This document shows positions 1 through 9,659 of a stretch of 50,247 nucleotides of DNA, piece by piece (the stretch's first letter is position 1; each line of letters starts with the position of its first letter). The stretch lies in NCBI GenBank assembly GCA_024226735.1, contig JAAELL010000147.1, forward strand, positions 1 to 50,247, written 5' to 3'. The notes under the pieces were generated by a model. That model had not been told where the DNA came from and did no database searches. It saw nothing but the letters and a program-made list of their open reading frames with translations. The position numbers and the translations under genes are program-made. This DNA comes from a bacterium (GTDB lineage Bacteria > Planctomycetota > UBA1135 > GCA-002686595).

Positions 1-57
1 AGGAGGCGCAACGCAGCAGCGGGCGGGTACGGGCCGACCAAAATGCCGCACAAGAGT

Positions 58-72
58 GAATCACACCACTAG
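58..72 (-). repeat. terminal-repeat-like motif, third copy
   Basis: On the minus strand this reads CTAGTGGTGTGATTC, 13 of 15 bases identical to the right end of the palindromic element at 5446-5627 (CTAGTGGTGTGATGC). The sequence left of it (1-57) would be the interior of the element, but beyond the end motif and a short GTGCGG-like patch I see only weak similarity to the other copies. It is probably one end of a diverged or truncated element running off the window edge. Confidence 0.5.
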
Positions 73-141
73 GTGCGCCGTGACGATTCGAAGCGCGCGG
101 GGTCGTCCCAAGTTGAAGACACGCCTCTCCTGGAGCCCACA

Positions 142-237
142 ATGAAGACCCTCACGTTCGCCCTGTTCCTGAGTGCCCCCCTCGTGGCTCAAGGGCCGCT
201 CCTCGAGGCTACCGGACCCGCCGGCGCAGTCGGATAG
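142..237 (+). pseudogene. 31-codon ORF with signal peptide, probable 5' gene remnant
   Basis: The ATG at 142 opens a short frame beginning MKTLTFALFLSAPLVAQG, a typical lipid- or Sec-type signal sequence with a hydrophobic core and an A-Q cleavage site. It ends at a TAG only 14 residues after that. Nothing recognisable follows on the plus strand; instead the minus strand carries a kinase-like N-terminal fragment that meets it at about 235. I read this as the surviving start of a secreted protein cut by a deletion. A genuine 31-aa exported peptide cannot be excluded. Confidence 0.35.
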
Positions 238-388
238 GGAATCCGCGCAGGAGGTCGCGCACCCAAGCTGCCAGCTCGGGATCATGCACAGCGAGCTGCT
301 CGAGCTCGCTGCGGCGTTGGTCTTCTGGAAGATCCGCGAGGTCCAGGAAGAGCTCCCGGGCCTGTTCCCATCGGGGTCCTGTGCTCAC
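209..388 (-). pseudogene. N-terminal fragment of a planctomycete-type Ser/Thr kinase
   Basis: Reading from a GTG at 388, the frame gives RWEQARELFLDLADLPEDQ followed by a DPELAAWVRDLL segment. This is the helical leader that commonly precedes the kinase domain in planctomycete and acidobacterial protein kinases (typically W..(I/A)..LF..A..LP...R...L......D..L...V..LL). The frame then changes character and stops at 209 after 59 residues; no kinase domain follows. It lies just downstream of the ABC-F gene and meets the signal-peptide fragment at about 235. Assignment rests on pattern memory of one short segment. Confidence 0.45.
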
Positions 389-423
389 GGGCCACAGGCT
401 ACAACAACAGCGCGGGTCCGCGG

Positions 424-2064
<1,641 letters not shown>

Positions 2065-2119
2065 GGGGGGGCGGAGGGTACGCGAGTGCCCCGCGCGGGG
2101 CGAGGACGGTGCGGCGCAA

Positions 2120-2293
2120 CTCGACTGGGAGTGGAGCCGATGGACCCCGGATGAAGATGGCGCAGGTGAGCTCGCGGACGGCGCGCTCCAGGTCCCAGAA
2201 GAACTCTTCCTCGATCTCGTCCGCCAGCTCCGACTTGCCCTCGACCCGAAGCTGGTCGAGGTACCGCGCGCGGTGCTGCTGGTCCGCGAACAC
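2120..2293 (-). other. possible short gene remnant upstream of the ABC-F gene
   Basis: From a GTG at 2293 the frame reads FADQQHRARYLDQLRVEG and then an acidic helical stretch (ELADEIEEEFFWDLERAVREL), which looks like real protein. It starts 18 nt after the TAA at 2312 of the preceding gene and in the same frame. The open frame runs on to 1784, but beyond about residue 58 it becomes arginine/proline-rich and is only the shadow of the ABC-F start. No family recognised. Either a truncated gene or chance. Confidence 0.25.
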
Positions 2294-2311
2294 GAGGTCC
2301 GAGCTCGGGTG

Positions 2312-2899
2312 TTACACGGTCTTGCGGGATCGCCCGCTCGCCCAAGCGGCGAACGCGCCGATGCAGGCCGCGACGCCCAGGCAGGTCAGCGTCCATCGCA
2401 CGTCGCGCACCTGCGCCGTGTGCAGTCCCTCGCGCAGGGCCGCCTCGAACGCGACGAGGGTATCGGGGGCGTAGCTCGCATCCGCGCGCACGATCTCCAG
2501 CGCGCCGTCCGCGATCCTGTCGGTCCGCTCGCGGGCCACGGGGTAGACCAGAGCCGGGATCAGCGCGATCCCGGCGAGTGCGCCGAGGACCGCGATCACC
2601 GCGAACCCAGCCGCGATCCGGTGCACGCGCGAGACGAGCAGAAGCAGACCCGCCACCAGGAGCGTCCCGGCTACCGCGAGAATCCAGGGGGTGCCGATGT
2701 CCTTGGAACGATGCGATGCGCGCTGCGTCGCCTCGAGCGTCTCGTCGAGGCCTTCGACCGGACCTTCCTGCAAGATGCCGAACGACCGCTCGGCGACGAG
2801 ATCACCTGCTCAACGACCCGCGAGGCCGGGGAGTAGAGCGCCCCAGAAGAACAGTGCGGGAGCGCTGAGGAGGGTCAGGATCCGGGCCAGGGTCAGCAT
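2312..2899 (-). pseudogene. small membrane protein interrupted by an in-frame TGA
   Basis: An ATG at 2899 opens a hydrophobic N-terminus (MLTLARILTLLSAPALFFWG) that ends at a TGA at 2810-2812. The same frame then continues without another stop for 165 codons to the TAA at 2312. The downstream part has two adjacent membrane helices (about 2640-2690 and 2550-2610) and a third near the C-terminus (2320-2380). Upstream and downstream parts together make a plausible 195-residue protein with four membrane segments. The only other start for the downstream part is a TTG at 2773. A C-to-T change of CGA (Arg) to TGA would explain the stop. No family recognised. Confidence 0.5.
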
Positions 2900-2945
2900 C
2901 GCTGCATCGTACGTCCAAGTCGGAGCTCCGGCCGTACCCGAAGGC

Positions 2946-3400
2946 TCAATCCGTCCCGCCACGCAACCATAGGACGGTCACGATCACAGCGTACGTCGGG
3001 AGGATCTGGGCGATCGACTCGAAGCGCTCGGGTTGACTCCAGGCGATCGCGACCATCCCGGCCGCCGCCAGCGAACCCACCACGAGCGACCCCGTGCGCG
3101 ACAGCAGGGTCGCCGCGAGGACGGTCACCAGCACGAAGTTGACGACGTTGGTGTGCACCGGCTCCCCGTTGATCGAGGCGAGCCGCCGACGAGGATGCGC
3201 GCCGCCAACTCGCGCTGGCCCCGGCGCAAGAGCGCCAGAAGGGTGAGGCATAGTGCGACACACATACCGTTGGAGGCGAGCACGCGCCGGACGGACCGAG
3301 CGTCGAAACCCTCGGCGAACAGGAAGACCGGCGCCGTGACGATCGCCGCCGTCAGCACGAGCAGGACGAGGGCTCGAGTGAGGGCTGCGCGTGACTCCAT
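2946..3400 (-). pseudogene. frameshifted multi-helix membrane domain
   Basis: Two overlapping frames together make one membrane protein. The ATG at 3400 starts a segment with two helices (ALVLLVLTAAIVTAPVFLF and ASNGMCVALCLTLLALL) followed by RRGQRELAARILVGG. Near 3180 homology moves to the next frame, which continues ASINGEPVHTNVVNFVLVTV and two more helices to a stop at 2946. The order, including the RRG.x.LAA..L motif between helices 2 and 3, resembles the membrane-sensing module at the N-terminus of some sensor kinases. The expected third helix is short or missing at the junction, so a small deletion is more likely than a simple one-base slip. No kinase domain follows. Confidence 0.5.
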
Positions 3401-3404
3401 CGCG

Positions 3405-3686
3405 TCAGTCCACGCGGTCGGTGACCTCGAGCAGGTGGAAGCCGAACTGGGTCTTCACGGGACCCTCGACGCTGCCGACGTCCGCGCTGAACACGACCTT
3501 GTCGAACTCCGGGACCATCTGGCCGCGGCCGAACTGGCCGAGGTCTCCGCCGGATTGGCCGGACGGGCACTTCGAGTGTTGGCGGGCCAGGTCAGCGAAG
3601 TTGGCGCCGCCTTCGATCTTCTGCTTGAGCTCGAGGCATTGAGCTTCGGTCTCGACGAGGATGTGGCGCGCGCGGGCGGATGACAT
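3405..3686 (-). CDS. parvulin-type peptidyl-prolyl isomerase
   Basis: A single-domain 93-aa parvulin. It begins with ARHILVET, has the loop SKCPSGQSGGDLGQFGRGQM and ends with PVKTQFGFHLLEV, the conserved core (HIL, S.D/G..LG.F, F.......G...GPV.T.FG.H.I) of the PpiC family. The start at 3686 is chosen because AGGAG lies 8 nt upstream; the frame stays open further but adds unrelated residues. With no signal peptide it should act in the cytoplasm, accelerating X-Pro isomerisation. It lies downstream of the membrane kinase on the same strand, 75 bp away. Confidence 0.9.
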   Translation of the reverse strand: MSSARARHILVETEAQCLELKQKIEGGANFADLARQHSKCPSGQSGGDLGQFGRGQMVPEFDKVVFSADVGSVEGPVKTQFGFHLLEVTDRVD

Positions 3687-3761
3687 TGGGGGCTCCTGGG
3701 ATCGGGGTCGGACGTGTGGGACACCGTAGGGCCGAGCCACCCGCAGTCCAGCTCTTTTGGG

Positions 3762-5351
3762 CTACGGCGCCTCCACGCTGCCGTCCTCGTACGCGATCGA
3801 CTCGGCGACGTAGCGAATCGACATGTGAGCGATCGGGGTTTCAGTGGCCCAGGCGAAGTCGACGTTCGCGCTCTTGCGCACCCCGACCTGTGTGCGGTCC
3901 GTGCGCTCGCCCGGGCGCGCGCGAACGACCTGGTGATCGAGGCGCAGCTTCACGTCGCCGCGGAAGTCGCGAAACTCGAGGTAGCCGTCGACGTTTGCGG
4001 CGGCGCGGTCGAGCCCCGGCGTGTCGTAGCTCAGCTGGAAGAAGACCGCGTCCTCGTCGGTCTCGCGCTTCTCGATCCACGGCACGAGCGCCATCGAGGC
4101 GGCGCTCGCCTGCGGCCGATAGCGCACGACGACTCCGGCGCGGTTGAGCAAGAGGACGGCGAGCGCGGCCACGCCCAGGATGGCGGCGCCGATCGCGAGC
4201 CGCACGGCGGGACGCTGCATCACCTTGGTCGCTTGCGACTCGATCGGTTTCGTGGAGCGCGGGACACCTCCCTCGAGGTACTCGCGCAGGTCCTCCGCCA
4301 GCTCCTCGCAGTCGGCGTACCGCCCGCGCTGCTTGCGGCGCATCGCTGTTTCGCACAGAAAACGCAGGTCGGCGGGGACCGTTGGGTTGAGCGCGCCGAC
4401 GGGCGTCGGCGAGTTGTGCGCGATCGTATTCGAGAAGTCCGTCGATCCACGCGCGAGCTCCTCCGCGAAGGGCGGCTTGCCGGCGAGCAAGTGGTAGAGG
4501 ATCGCTCCGAGCGCATAGACGTCCGAGCGCTCGTCGACCAGATCGATACGGCCCAGCGCTTGCTCCGGCGGCATGTACGCGGGGGTGCCGATCACCGTCC
4601 CGTCGCGCGTGCCCAGGGGGTCGTGGCTCTCGCTGTCGTCGATGGAGCCCGCCGCATCGGGGACGCCGCGGATCTTGGCGAGCCCCCAGTCCATCACGTA
4701 CACCTCGCCGAACTGTCCGACCATGATGTTCGACGGCTTGAGGTCGCGGTGGATGACGCCGCGCGAGTGTGCGTAGGCCACGGTCTCGCACACACGCAGA
4801 ACGACGCCGAGCGCGCGCGCGAGGTTCCAGTCTTCGTCGCGCGCGTGGACGAGGTCGATGATCTCCCGCAGCTCGCGCCCCTTGACGAGGCGCATCGTGA
4901 AATAGGTGCGGCCGTCGGGGTCGACTCCGAGCTCGTGAACCGGGACGATCCCAGGGTGCTCGAGCTGGCCGGTGACCTGCGCCTCCTCCAGGAACCTGCC
5001 GAGCTTGGACTGGTCGGTCGCGCGACCGATCAGGACCTTCATCGCGATCGAGCGCCGAATGTCGCCGTCCCACACCTTCAAGACCGCGCCTTGGGCTCCG
5101 CGCGCGATCTCCTCGCCACCTCGATAGCGCGTGTGCCGCGGGCGCGAAGTCGCGATCTGGTCAAGGAACTCGCGCGTCGCCTCGCGCCGCGCGCCGGACT
5201 CATCGTTGCGACTTTCGAACCCCCCGAGCGAGACCGAGCCCGTCCGCGTCGCCTCCCGGTCTTCCGAGCTCAGCTCACCGAGCGTTCGCTCGAACAGGGT
5301 TCGAATCGACTCGTCCGGTTCGATCGGCCGCGGTGTCTCGTTCTCTGCCAT
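3762..5351 (-). CDS. membrane-anchored Ser/Thr protein kinase
   Basis: A 529-aa Hanks-type kinase. The domain spans about residues 75-360, with VAIK-type lysine K105 (AMKVL), catalytic HRDLKPSN at 201-208, DWG at 221-223 in place of DFG, and the APE-like YMPPEQ. One membrane helix (about 384-404) follows, with a C-terminal domain of about 120 residues that would be on the other side of the membrane and may sense a ligand; I do not recognise its family. The start MAENE at 5351 has GGAG upstream at good spacing; the open frame extends 23 codons further without support. DWG for DFG is common in bacterial kinases of this type and does not imply inactivity. Confidence 0.92.
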   Translation of the reverse strand: MAENETPRPIEPDESIRTLFERTLGELSSEDREATRTGSVSLGGFESRNDESGARREATREFLDQIATSRPRHTRYRGGEEIARGAQGAVLKVWDGDIRRSIAMKVLIGRATDQSKLGRFLEEAQVTGQLEHPGIVPVHELGVDPDGRTYFTMRLVKGRELREIIDLVHARDEDWNLARALGVVLRVCETVAYAHSRGVIHRDLKPSNIMVGQFGEVYVMDWGLAKIRGVPDAAGSIDDSESHDPLGTRDGTVIGTPAYMPPEQALGRIDLVDERSDVYALGAILYHLLAGKPPFAEELARGSTDFSNTIAHNSPTPVGALNPTVPADLRFLCETAMRRKQRGRYADCEELAEDLREYLEGGVPRSTKPIESQATKVMQRPAVRLAIGAAILGVAALAVLLLNRAGVVVRYRPQASAASMALVPWIEKRETDEDAVFFQLSYDTPGLDRAAANVDGYLEFRDFRGDVKLRLDHQVVRARPGERTDRTQVGVRKSANVDFAWATETPIAHMSIRYVAESIAYEDGSVEAP

Positions 5352-5445
5352 GGGTGGGCACTCCGTGGCCCGCCATCCTATGAGCGACAATACGGAGTCG
5401 CACACCTTGTTGTTGTCCAACGGCGGGGCTCGGTACTACCCCCGC

Positions 5446-5627
5446 CTAGTGGTGTGGTGCAGACATTCGCAGGTATCCGGGCCCGCATGCACGCGCCACG
5501 GCGTTGCGGCTCCTGCGACCAATCCCAGTATCACCGTATTGGCAGCGAAGTTGCGTCGTCGCCGCGCCTTGTGGCACGCACACGCGAACTCGGGATAAGA
5601 CCGCAACTGCCTGCATCACACCACTAG
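5446..5627. repeat. 182-bp MITE-like palindromic element
   Basis: The stretch begins CTAGTGGTGTGGTGC and ends GCATCACACCACTAG, inverted copies with 14 of 15 matches. Similarity between the two arms continues more weakly inward for roughly 75 nt, so the whole sequence could fold as a long imperfect hairpin. Each end carries CTAG; a TA duplication within CTAG would fit the target choice of IS630/Tc1-type transposases, which is inference. There is no ORF of its own inside. A closely related half copy lies at 45765-45839 and an end motif at 58-72. It fills most of the 330-bp gap between the kinase and the HEAT-repeat gene. Confidence 0.7.
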
Positions 5628-5681
5628 CAGGCTGTCGACGCGGGATCGACCCGGCGTCGCGCGGCTGCGGCCGCGAGGCAC

Positions 5682-7385
5682 CTACCGCACCGGCTCGTCG
5701 TGCACGCCGTACCACGTCCACAGCATGCACTGGTACGCCGGACGCACGTAGCGGTGGGTCGAGTCGAGGTAGACGCGCTTGAGGACCGGCGCGATCTCCG
5801 AGGCGGGGCCGATGCGGATCAGCCGGTCGGCCGCGTAGAGACGCTCGTACTCGTCCTTGGTCGGGTCGGTCAGGATCGCGAGCAGGATGTCGCGGCTCTC
5901 GTCCTCGTGGTCCTGCCAGATGTACGACAAGAGGTCGAGTCGGCGAAACGGATCGGTCTCGACGGCGAGCCGCTCGTCGAGGATCGCGCGCCCAGCGGGA
6001 CCGGTGTTGTAGACCTGTCCGCAGATCCAGCGGTGCAGGTCGCGTCCCTTCACCGCGCCCTCGTGGGTCAGCGCGAAGTCCATGAGGAACTCGGCGCACT
6101 CGCGCGCGGGCACGAGTCCGATCTGCTGCAGGAGCGCGACACGCTCGCTCTCGTTGTGGTAGCGCTCCGCCAAGACGCGGCTCAGAATGCCGTAGGCCTC
6201 CGCCGGGCTCTCGGGGTTGATCTCCCACCCCTTGCGCAGCGCGCGCATCGCCGCCTCGCGGTCGGGGAGCGTGCCGGCGAGCAGCGCGTACGCCTGGCGC
6301 AGCGCGCGCTCGCTGCCGCGCGCGACGAGCTCGGCCATGCAGACTTCGCGCACGTCGGGGTCCATGTCGGAGGAGAGCCCCTCGAGCAGCCACTCGGTCG
6401 TCTCGGGGTTGTCCTTGGCCTCGGCGATCTTGTGTGCGGCCAGGCCGCGCAGGCCCGCGTCCTCGTGGTCGCGGAACAGCTCGTAGAGCTCACTCTCGAG
6501 ACCGACCCGGCCGAGCGCGTCGATGCCCCAGCGCACGACGCTAGGGTTCACGTCGGCGAGCATGCCGCGCAATTCGTTGAGCGCTCCCTCCTGGCCGTCA
6601 CGCGCCGCGGGGGCGATCAGGAACGGGCGGATCGTGCCGCCGCGCAGGAGCGCCACGGCGTGGAAGCGCGCGACGAGCTCGGAGTCGGTGACCTGGGTCA
6701 CGCCCGGGGCCGCGTAGGGCCACATCTCGGAGTACTCGCCGTCCTCGAGCCACTGGACCAGGTCGGCGTAGAAGCGATCCTTGTCGAGCGCCTCGAGCGC
6801 CCCGCCGTAGTCGGCCAGGATCTTCGCCGAGCTCGCGAACGGCAGCATGAGCGCGACCGACTCGTAGTCCTCGGGCCCTCCGTGGAAGCGCAGGCCGTCG
6901 AGCGCGGAGAGGCGCACGCTCTCCTTCGGGTGCGCGAAGCCCTTGCGCACGATGCTGATGCCCCACGGCCCCTTCATCATCGCGCAGACGTCGAGCACGT
7001 TCTGCAGCACGCCGGCGCGGAAGCGGTGCTGGTAGGAGCGATCGTAGAGCCGGTCGAGCTCGGGGACGACCGCCTCGCCAATGTCGGCGAGCTCCTGCTT
7101 GAAGCGCCGGATCGGGTCGCGGTGCCCCGTCTCCATCTTGGAGACGAGGATCGAGTTCATCTGCGTCGTGTCGGCGTCGTACATCCGACCGAACGGGCAG
7201 TCGTAGATCAGGATCGAGACACGGCCGTCGTCGCGGTACCGCTCGTCGAGCGTCTTCGGCTCCTCGTCCTCACCGCTCCCCGCGCGCAGCGCGAAGAAGC
7301 CCGCCCCGCCCAGGAGCGCCAGGCCAACGACGAGTCCCACCTTGCTGATGCCGGTCCTGCTCGACTGTCTCATCGTCCGTCTCAT
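5682..7385 (-). CDS. membrane-anchored HEAT-repeat protein
   Basis: A 567-aa protein with an N-terminal hydrophobic anchor (VGLVVGLALLGGAGFFAL, about residues 16-33) and then a largely helical body. Repeating units such as HPKESVRLSALDGLRF, NPSVVRWGIDALGRVG and DAGLRGLAAHKIAEA are typical HEAT/armadillo-like pairs with conserved A/L positions and a central R. The ATG at 7385 overlaps the TGA of the upstream TolC-like gene (ATGA), so the two are probably translated together. HEAT proteins serve as binding scaffolds; the partner is unknown. It could be an accessory factor of the efflux or secretion channel encoded beside it. Confidence 0.8.
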   Translation of the reverse strand: MRRTMRQSSRTGISKVGLVVGLALLGGAGFFALRAGSGEDEEPKTLDERYRDDGRVSILIYDCPFGRMYDADTTQMNSILVSKMETGHRDPIRRFKQELADIGEAVVPELDRLYDRSYQHRFRAGVLQNVLDVCAMMKGPWGISIVRKGFAHPKESVRLSALDGLRFHGGPEDYESVALMLPFASSAKILADYGGALEALDKDRFYADLVQWLEDGEYSEMWPYAAPGVTQVTDSELVARFHAVALLRGGTIRPFLIAPAARDGQEGALNELRGMLADVNPSVVRWGIDALGRVGLESELYELFRDHEDAGLRGLAAHKIAEAKDNPETTEWLLEGLSSDMDPDVREVCMAELVARGSERALRQAYALLAGTLPDREAAMRALRKGWEINPESPAEAYGILSRVLAERYHNESERVALLQQIGLVPARECAEFLMDFALTHEGAVKGRDLHRWICGQVYNTGPAGRAILDERLAVETDPFRRLDLLSYIWQDHEDESRDILLAILTDPTKDEYERLYAADRLIRIGPASEIAPVLKRVYLDSTHRYVRPAYQCMLWTWYGVHDEPVR

Positions 7386-8980
7386 TTTCTCTGGCCGTCG
7401 CGCGTCAGCAGCCCCTGCGCGTTTTGCAGCGCGACGAGGGACTTGGCGTAGTTGGTGCGGGCCGTGCGCTCGCCGATCATCGCTTCGATCAGCGTCTGCT
7501 GGCGCTCGAGCACCTCGAAGTTCGTGGCGAGCCCCTCGGTGTAGCGCGCCTCCTCGGCCTCGAGCTGGCGCCGCTCGAGGCGCAAGCTCTCCTCGGCCGC
7601 CCGGACCGCCTCGGCCTGGTAACGGACGTCGCGCACGCCGCCTCGCACCTCCGAGAGGACCTGCAGCTCGAGCCGGTCGTAGTTCAGGATCGCCGAGCGG
7701 ACGTCCGCACGCGCCGCGCGCTCGGCGTAGTCGGCGGTCTTGTTGCCGATCGGCATGTTGTACGAGAGCGCCGCCGTGTAGCTCGGGAACTCCCATGACA
7801 CGGTGTCGGAGAACGCGTCGCCCGAGTCCTCGTCGTTCGCACCCGTGCTCGCGGAGAGGCGCAGGTCGACGCCGGCCAACCGCTCCGAGAGGGAACGCTT
7901 GTGCTGCACGCGTGCGAGCTCGATCTCGACGCGCTGCTGACGTAGCTCGCTTCGCATGTCCAGGGCCACCATCAAAGCATCCGACCAGCCGGGCAACTCC
8001 GCGATCGAGGTGTCCTGGGGCAGTGCGGTCACGGGTACGATCTCCCGCTCCCACAGCTCCTGGTCCTTCGACGAGAACAGGAGCATCTTCAAGCCGTCGG
8101 TCGACGACTCGACGGTTGTATGCGCCAGGAGCAGTGACTCGATCCGAGTCGCCACTTCGGCCTGGGCCTGGAGCACTTCAACCTCCGTGCCAACCCCGGC
8201 CTCGAGCCGCCGCCGGTTCTGCTCGAGCTGCTCGACGCCGAGCTCGAGGGCCGAGTTGGCGACCTCGCGCTGCTGGATCGCGTCGACCATGTCCCAGTAG
8301 GCGTTGTGGACGCTGAAGCGCAAGTTCTGGCGCCCGAGCCGCTGAACCTCCTTCTGCAGCACCCAACCCAGGCGTGCCTCGTCCTGGGTCGAGCGCGCGT
8401 ACTCGGCACCGAAGCCGCGGCGCAGCGGCTGCACGTAGGTCAGCGTCAAGAGGTCCGTCGTCAACTCCGGCGCGTTCGAGAAGATGTTCGACGTCTCGTC
8501 CGTGGTGGTGTTGAAGTTCGCAGTCAACGATCCGCCGGTGATCAACGCCTTCGAGAGATTGAGGTCGACCTCATCTCGCTCGCTTTCGACGACAGCGCCC
8601 CCGAACAGGGACGAACCGCCCTCGCGCTCGGAATCGGTGTACCCGTAGCTCCCGTCGAAGACCCACTCGAACGCGCCCCAGCTGCCGTCGCGGTTGTAGG
8701 CGGCGACCTCGGTCGCGATCTCGTCGATGCGGATGTCGATGTTGTTCGCCAGCGCGATCCGCAGCGCATCCTCGACGGAGAGCTCGAGGGACGGCGCGGT
8801 CGGAGCCGCATCGGCGGTGTCCGTTGGGTCGGCGGGGATCGACGGCTCCCCGACCGGATCTTGGCCCGCGTCCTGGCCGGCCCCCTGGCCGGTCTCGGCC
8901 GATCCCGGCTCGGTCGAGGGCGGCGGGTCCTGAGGGAGCGCGGGCAGGGCGAACAGAAGGGCGAGGGCGGGGAGATTCAT
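7382..8980 (-). CDS. TolC-like outer membrane efflux protein
   Basis: A 532-aa precursor with a signal peptide (MNLPALALLFALPALPQ), a Pro/Gly/Asp-rich spacer to about residue 60, and an outer-membrane-channel body. Family features are the early LSVEDALRIALANNIDI, a beta-rich segment with FDGSYGYTD, and long helices containing repeated Q/E/R-rich stretches such as ELGVEQLEQNRRRLEAGVG followed by EVLQAQAEVATR, repeated at the C-terminus (LEAEEARYTEGLATNFEVLE). The start at 8980 gives the signal peptide directly. No inner-membrane pump or adaptor lies nearby, so the substrate is open. Coupled by ATGA to the HEAT gene. Confidence 0.88.
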   Translation of the reverse strand: MNLPALALLFALPALPQDPPPSTEPGSAETGQGAGQDAGQDPVGEPSIPADPTDTADAAPTAPSLELSVEDALRIALANNIDIRIDEIATEVAAYNRDGSWGAFEWVFDGSYGYTDSEREGGSSLFGGAVVESERDEVDLNLSKALITGGSLTANFNTTTDETSNIFSNAPELTTDLLTLTYVQPLRRGFGAEYARSTQDEARLGWVLQKEVQRLGRQNLRFSVHNAYWDMVDAIQQREVANSALELGVEQLEQNRRRLEAGVGTEVEVLQAQAEVATRIESLLLAHTTVESSTDGLKMLLFSSKDQELWEREIVPVTALPQDTSIAELPGWSDALMVALDMRSELRQQRVEIELARVQHKRSLSERLAGVDLRLSASTGANDEDSGDAFSDTVSWEFPSYTAALSYNMPIGNKTADYAERAARADVRSAILNYDRLELQVLSEVRGGVRDVRYQAEAVRAAEESLRLERRQLEAEEARYTEGLATNFEVLERQQTLIEAMIGERTARTNYAKSLVALQNAQGLLTRDGQRK

Positions 8981-9143
8981 GGAACGCAGAGGATAGGGCA
9001 ATCCAGGCGTCCACGGCCACAACAGGCAGGCATCCGAGCGGCCGCGCTCCCAGGCCCGGAGCGGAATCGCACGGGCGCGCCAAGCCTGATTCTTACGCGA
9101 CCCGAGCGCTACGCCCGCCGGACGGCGCCCTTGGCTACGGCCG

Positions 9144-9659
9144 TCAGCGGGGCTCGTCGTCGTCGTCGAGGGGGCGGAACTCGATCTCGAGCGGCGGTTC
9201 TTCGACCTCCAGCGCGTAGGGCAGCTCGCCGCGCTGCTCGTACTTGATCCACAGGTCCGGCTCGGGCTTCACGAACACGTAGTACGCGAGGACGCTCGGC
9301 GCCACGACGAAGTGAACGAGCAGGACCGCTGCCGCGACACGGAGGGCGGCCGAATCCGCAAAGCGGCTCTTCACGTAGCGGACCATCAGCCCGATGTCGC
9401 CGCGCCACGAGAGGTCCTCGCGCGTCGTCCTGGCCAGAATGCGGCCTGCGAGCCGGCGCGCTCCGATCCGGTCGACCTCCTCATCGCCGGCGAATGTCTC
9501 GCGGCAGGTCGCCAGGAATGCCTCCAGCTCGAGCCGGCGCGCCTCGACGCGGGCATCGTCCCGCATCGGCTCGCCGTTCAGGATCGACTCCAGGAGGTCG
9601 GCGTCGCGCTCGGCGCTCTCGTCCTTCCCTTCCTGGTCGTTCATCGGGTGCTCCTTCAT
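9144..9659 (-). CDS. putative membrane-bound anti-sigma factor
   Basis: A 171-aa protein with an acidic helical N-terminal half, one membrane helix (about residues 105-129, AALRVAAAVLLVHFVVAPSV) and an acidic C-terminal tail ending in a run of Asp/Glu. It has no recognisable zinc anti-sigma motif (H...C..C). The anti-sigma role is inferred from position: its ATG overlaps the stop of the ECF sigma gene (ATGA), and one-helix proteins in that place usually bind the sigma factor. An alternative start (MNDQEG) lies 5 codons downstream with no better support. Confidence 0.6.
   Translation of the reverse strand: MKEHPMNDQEGKDESAERDADLLESILNGEPMRDDARVEARRLELEAFLATCRETFAGDEEVDRIGARRLAGRILARTTREDLSWRGDIGLMVRYVKSRFADSAALRVAAAVLLVHFVVAPSVLAYYVFVKPEPDLWIKYEQRGELPYALEVEEPPLEIEFRPLDDDDEPR

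Noticed and set aside
2810-2812. In-frame TGA read as selenocysteine
   Set aside because: The product looks like an ordinary membrane protein, no redox motif surrounds the site, and I see no selenocysteine-insertion hairpin. Mutation or assembly error is simpler.
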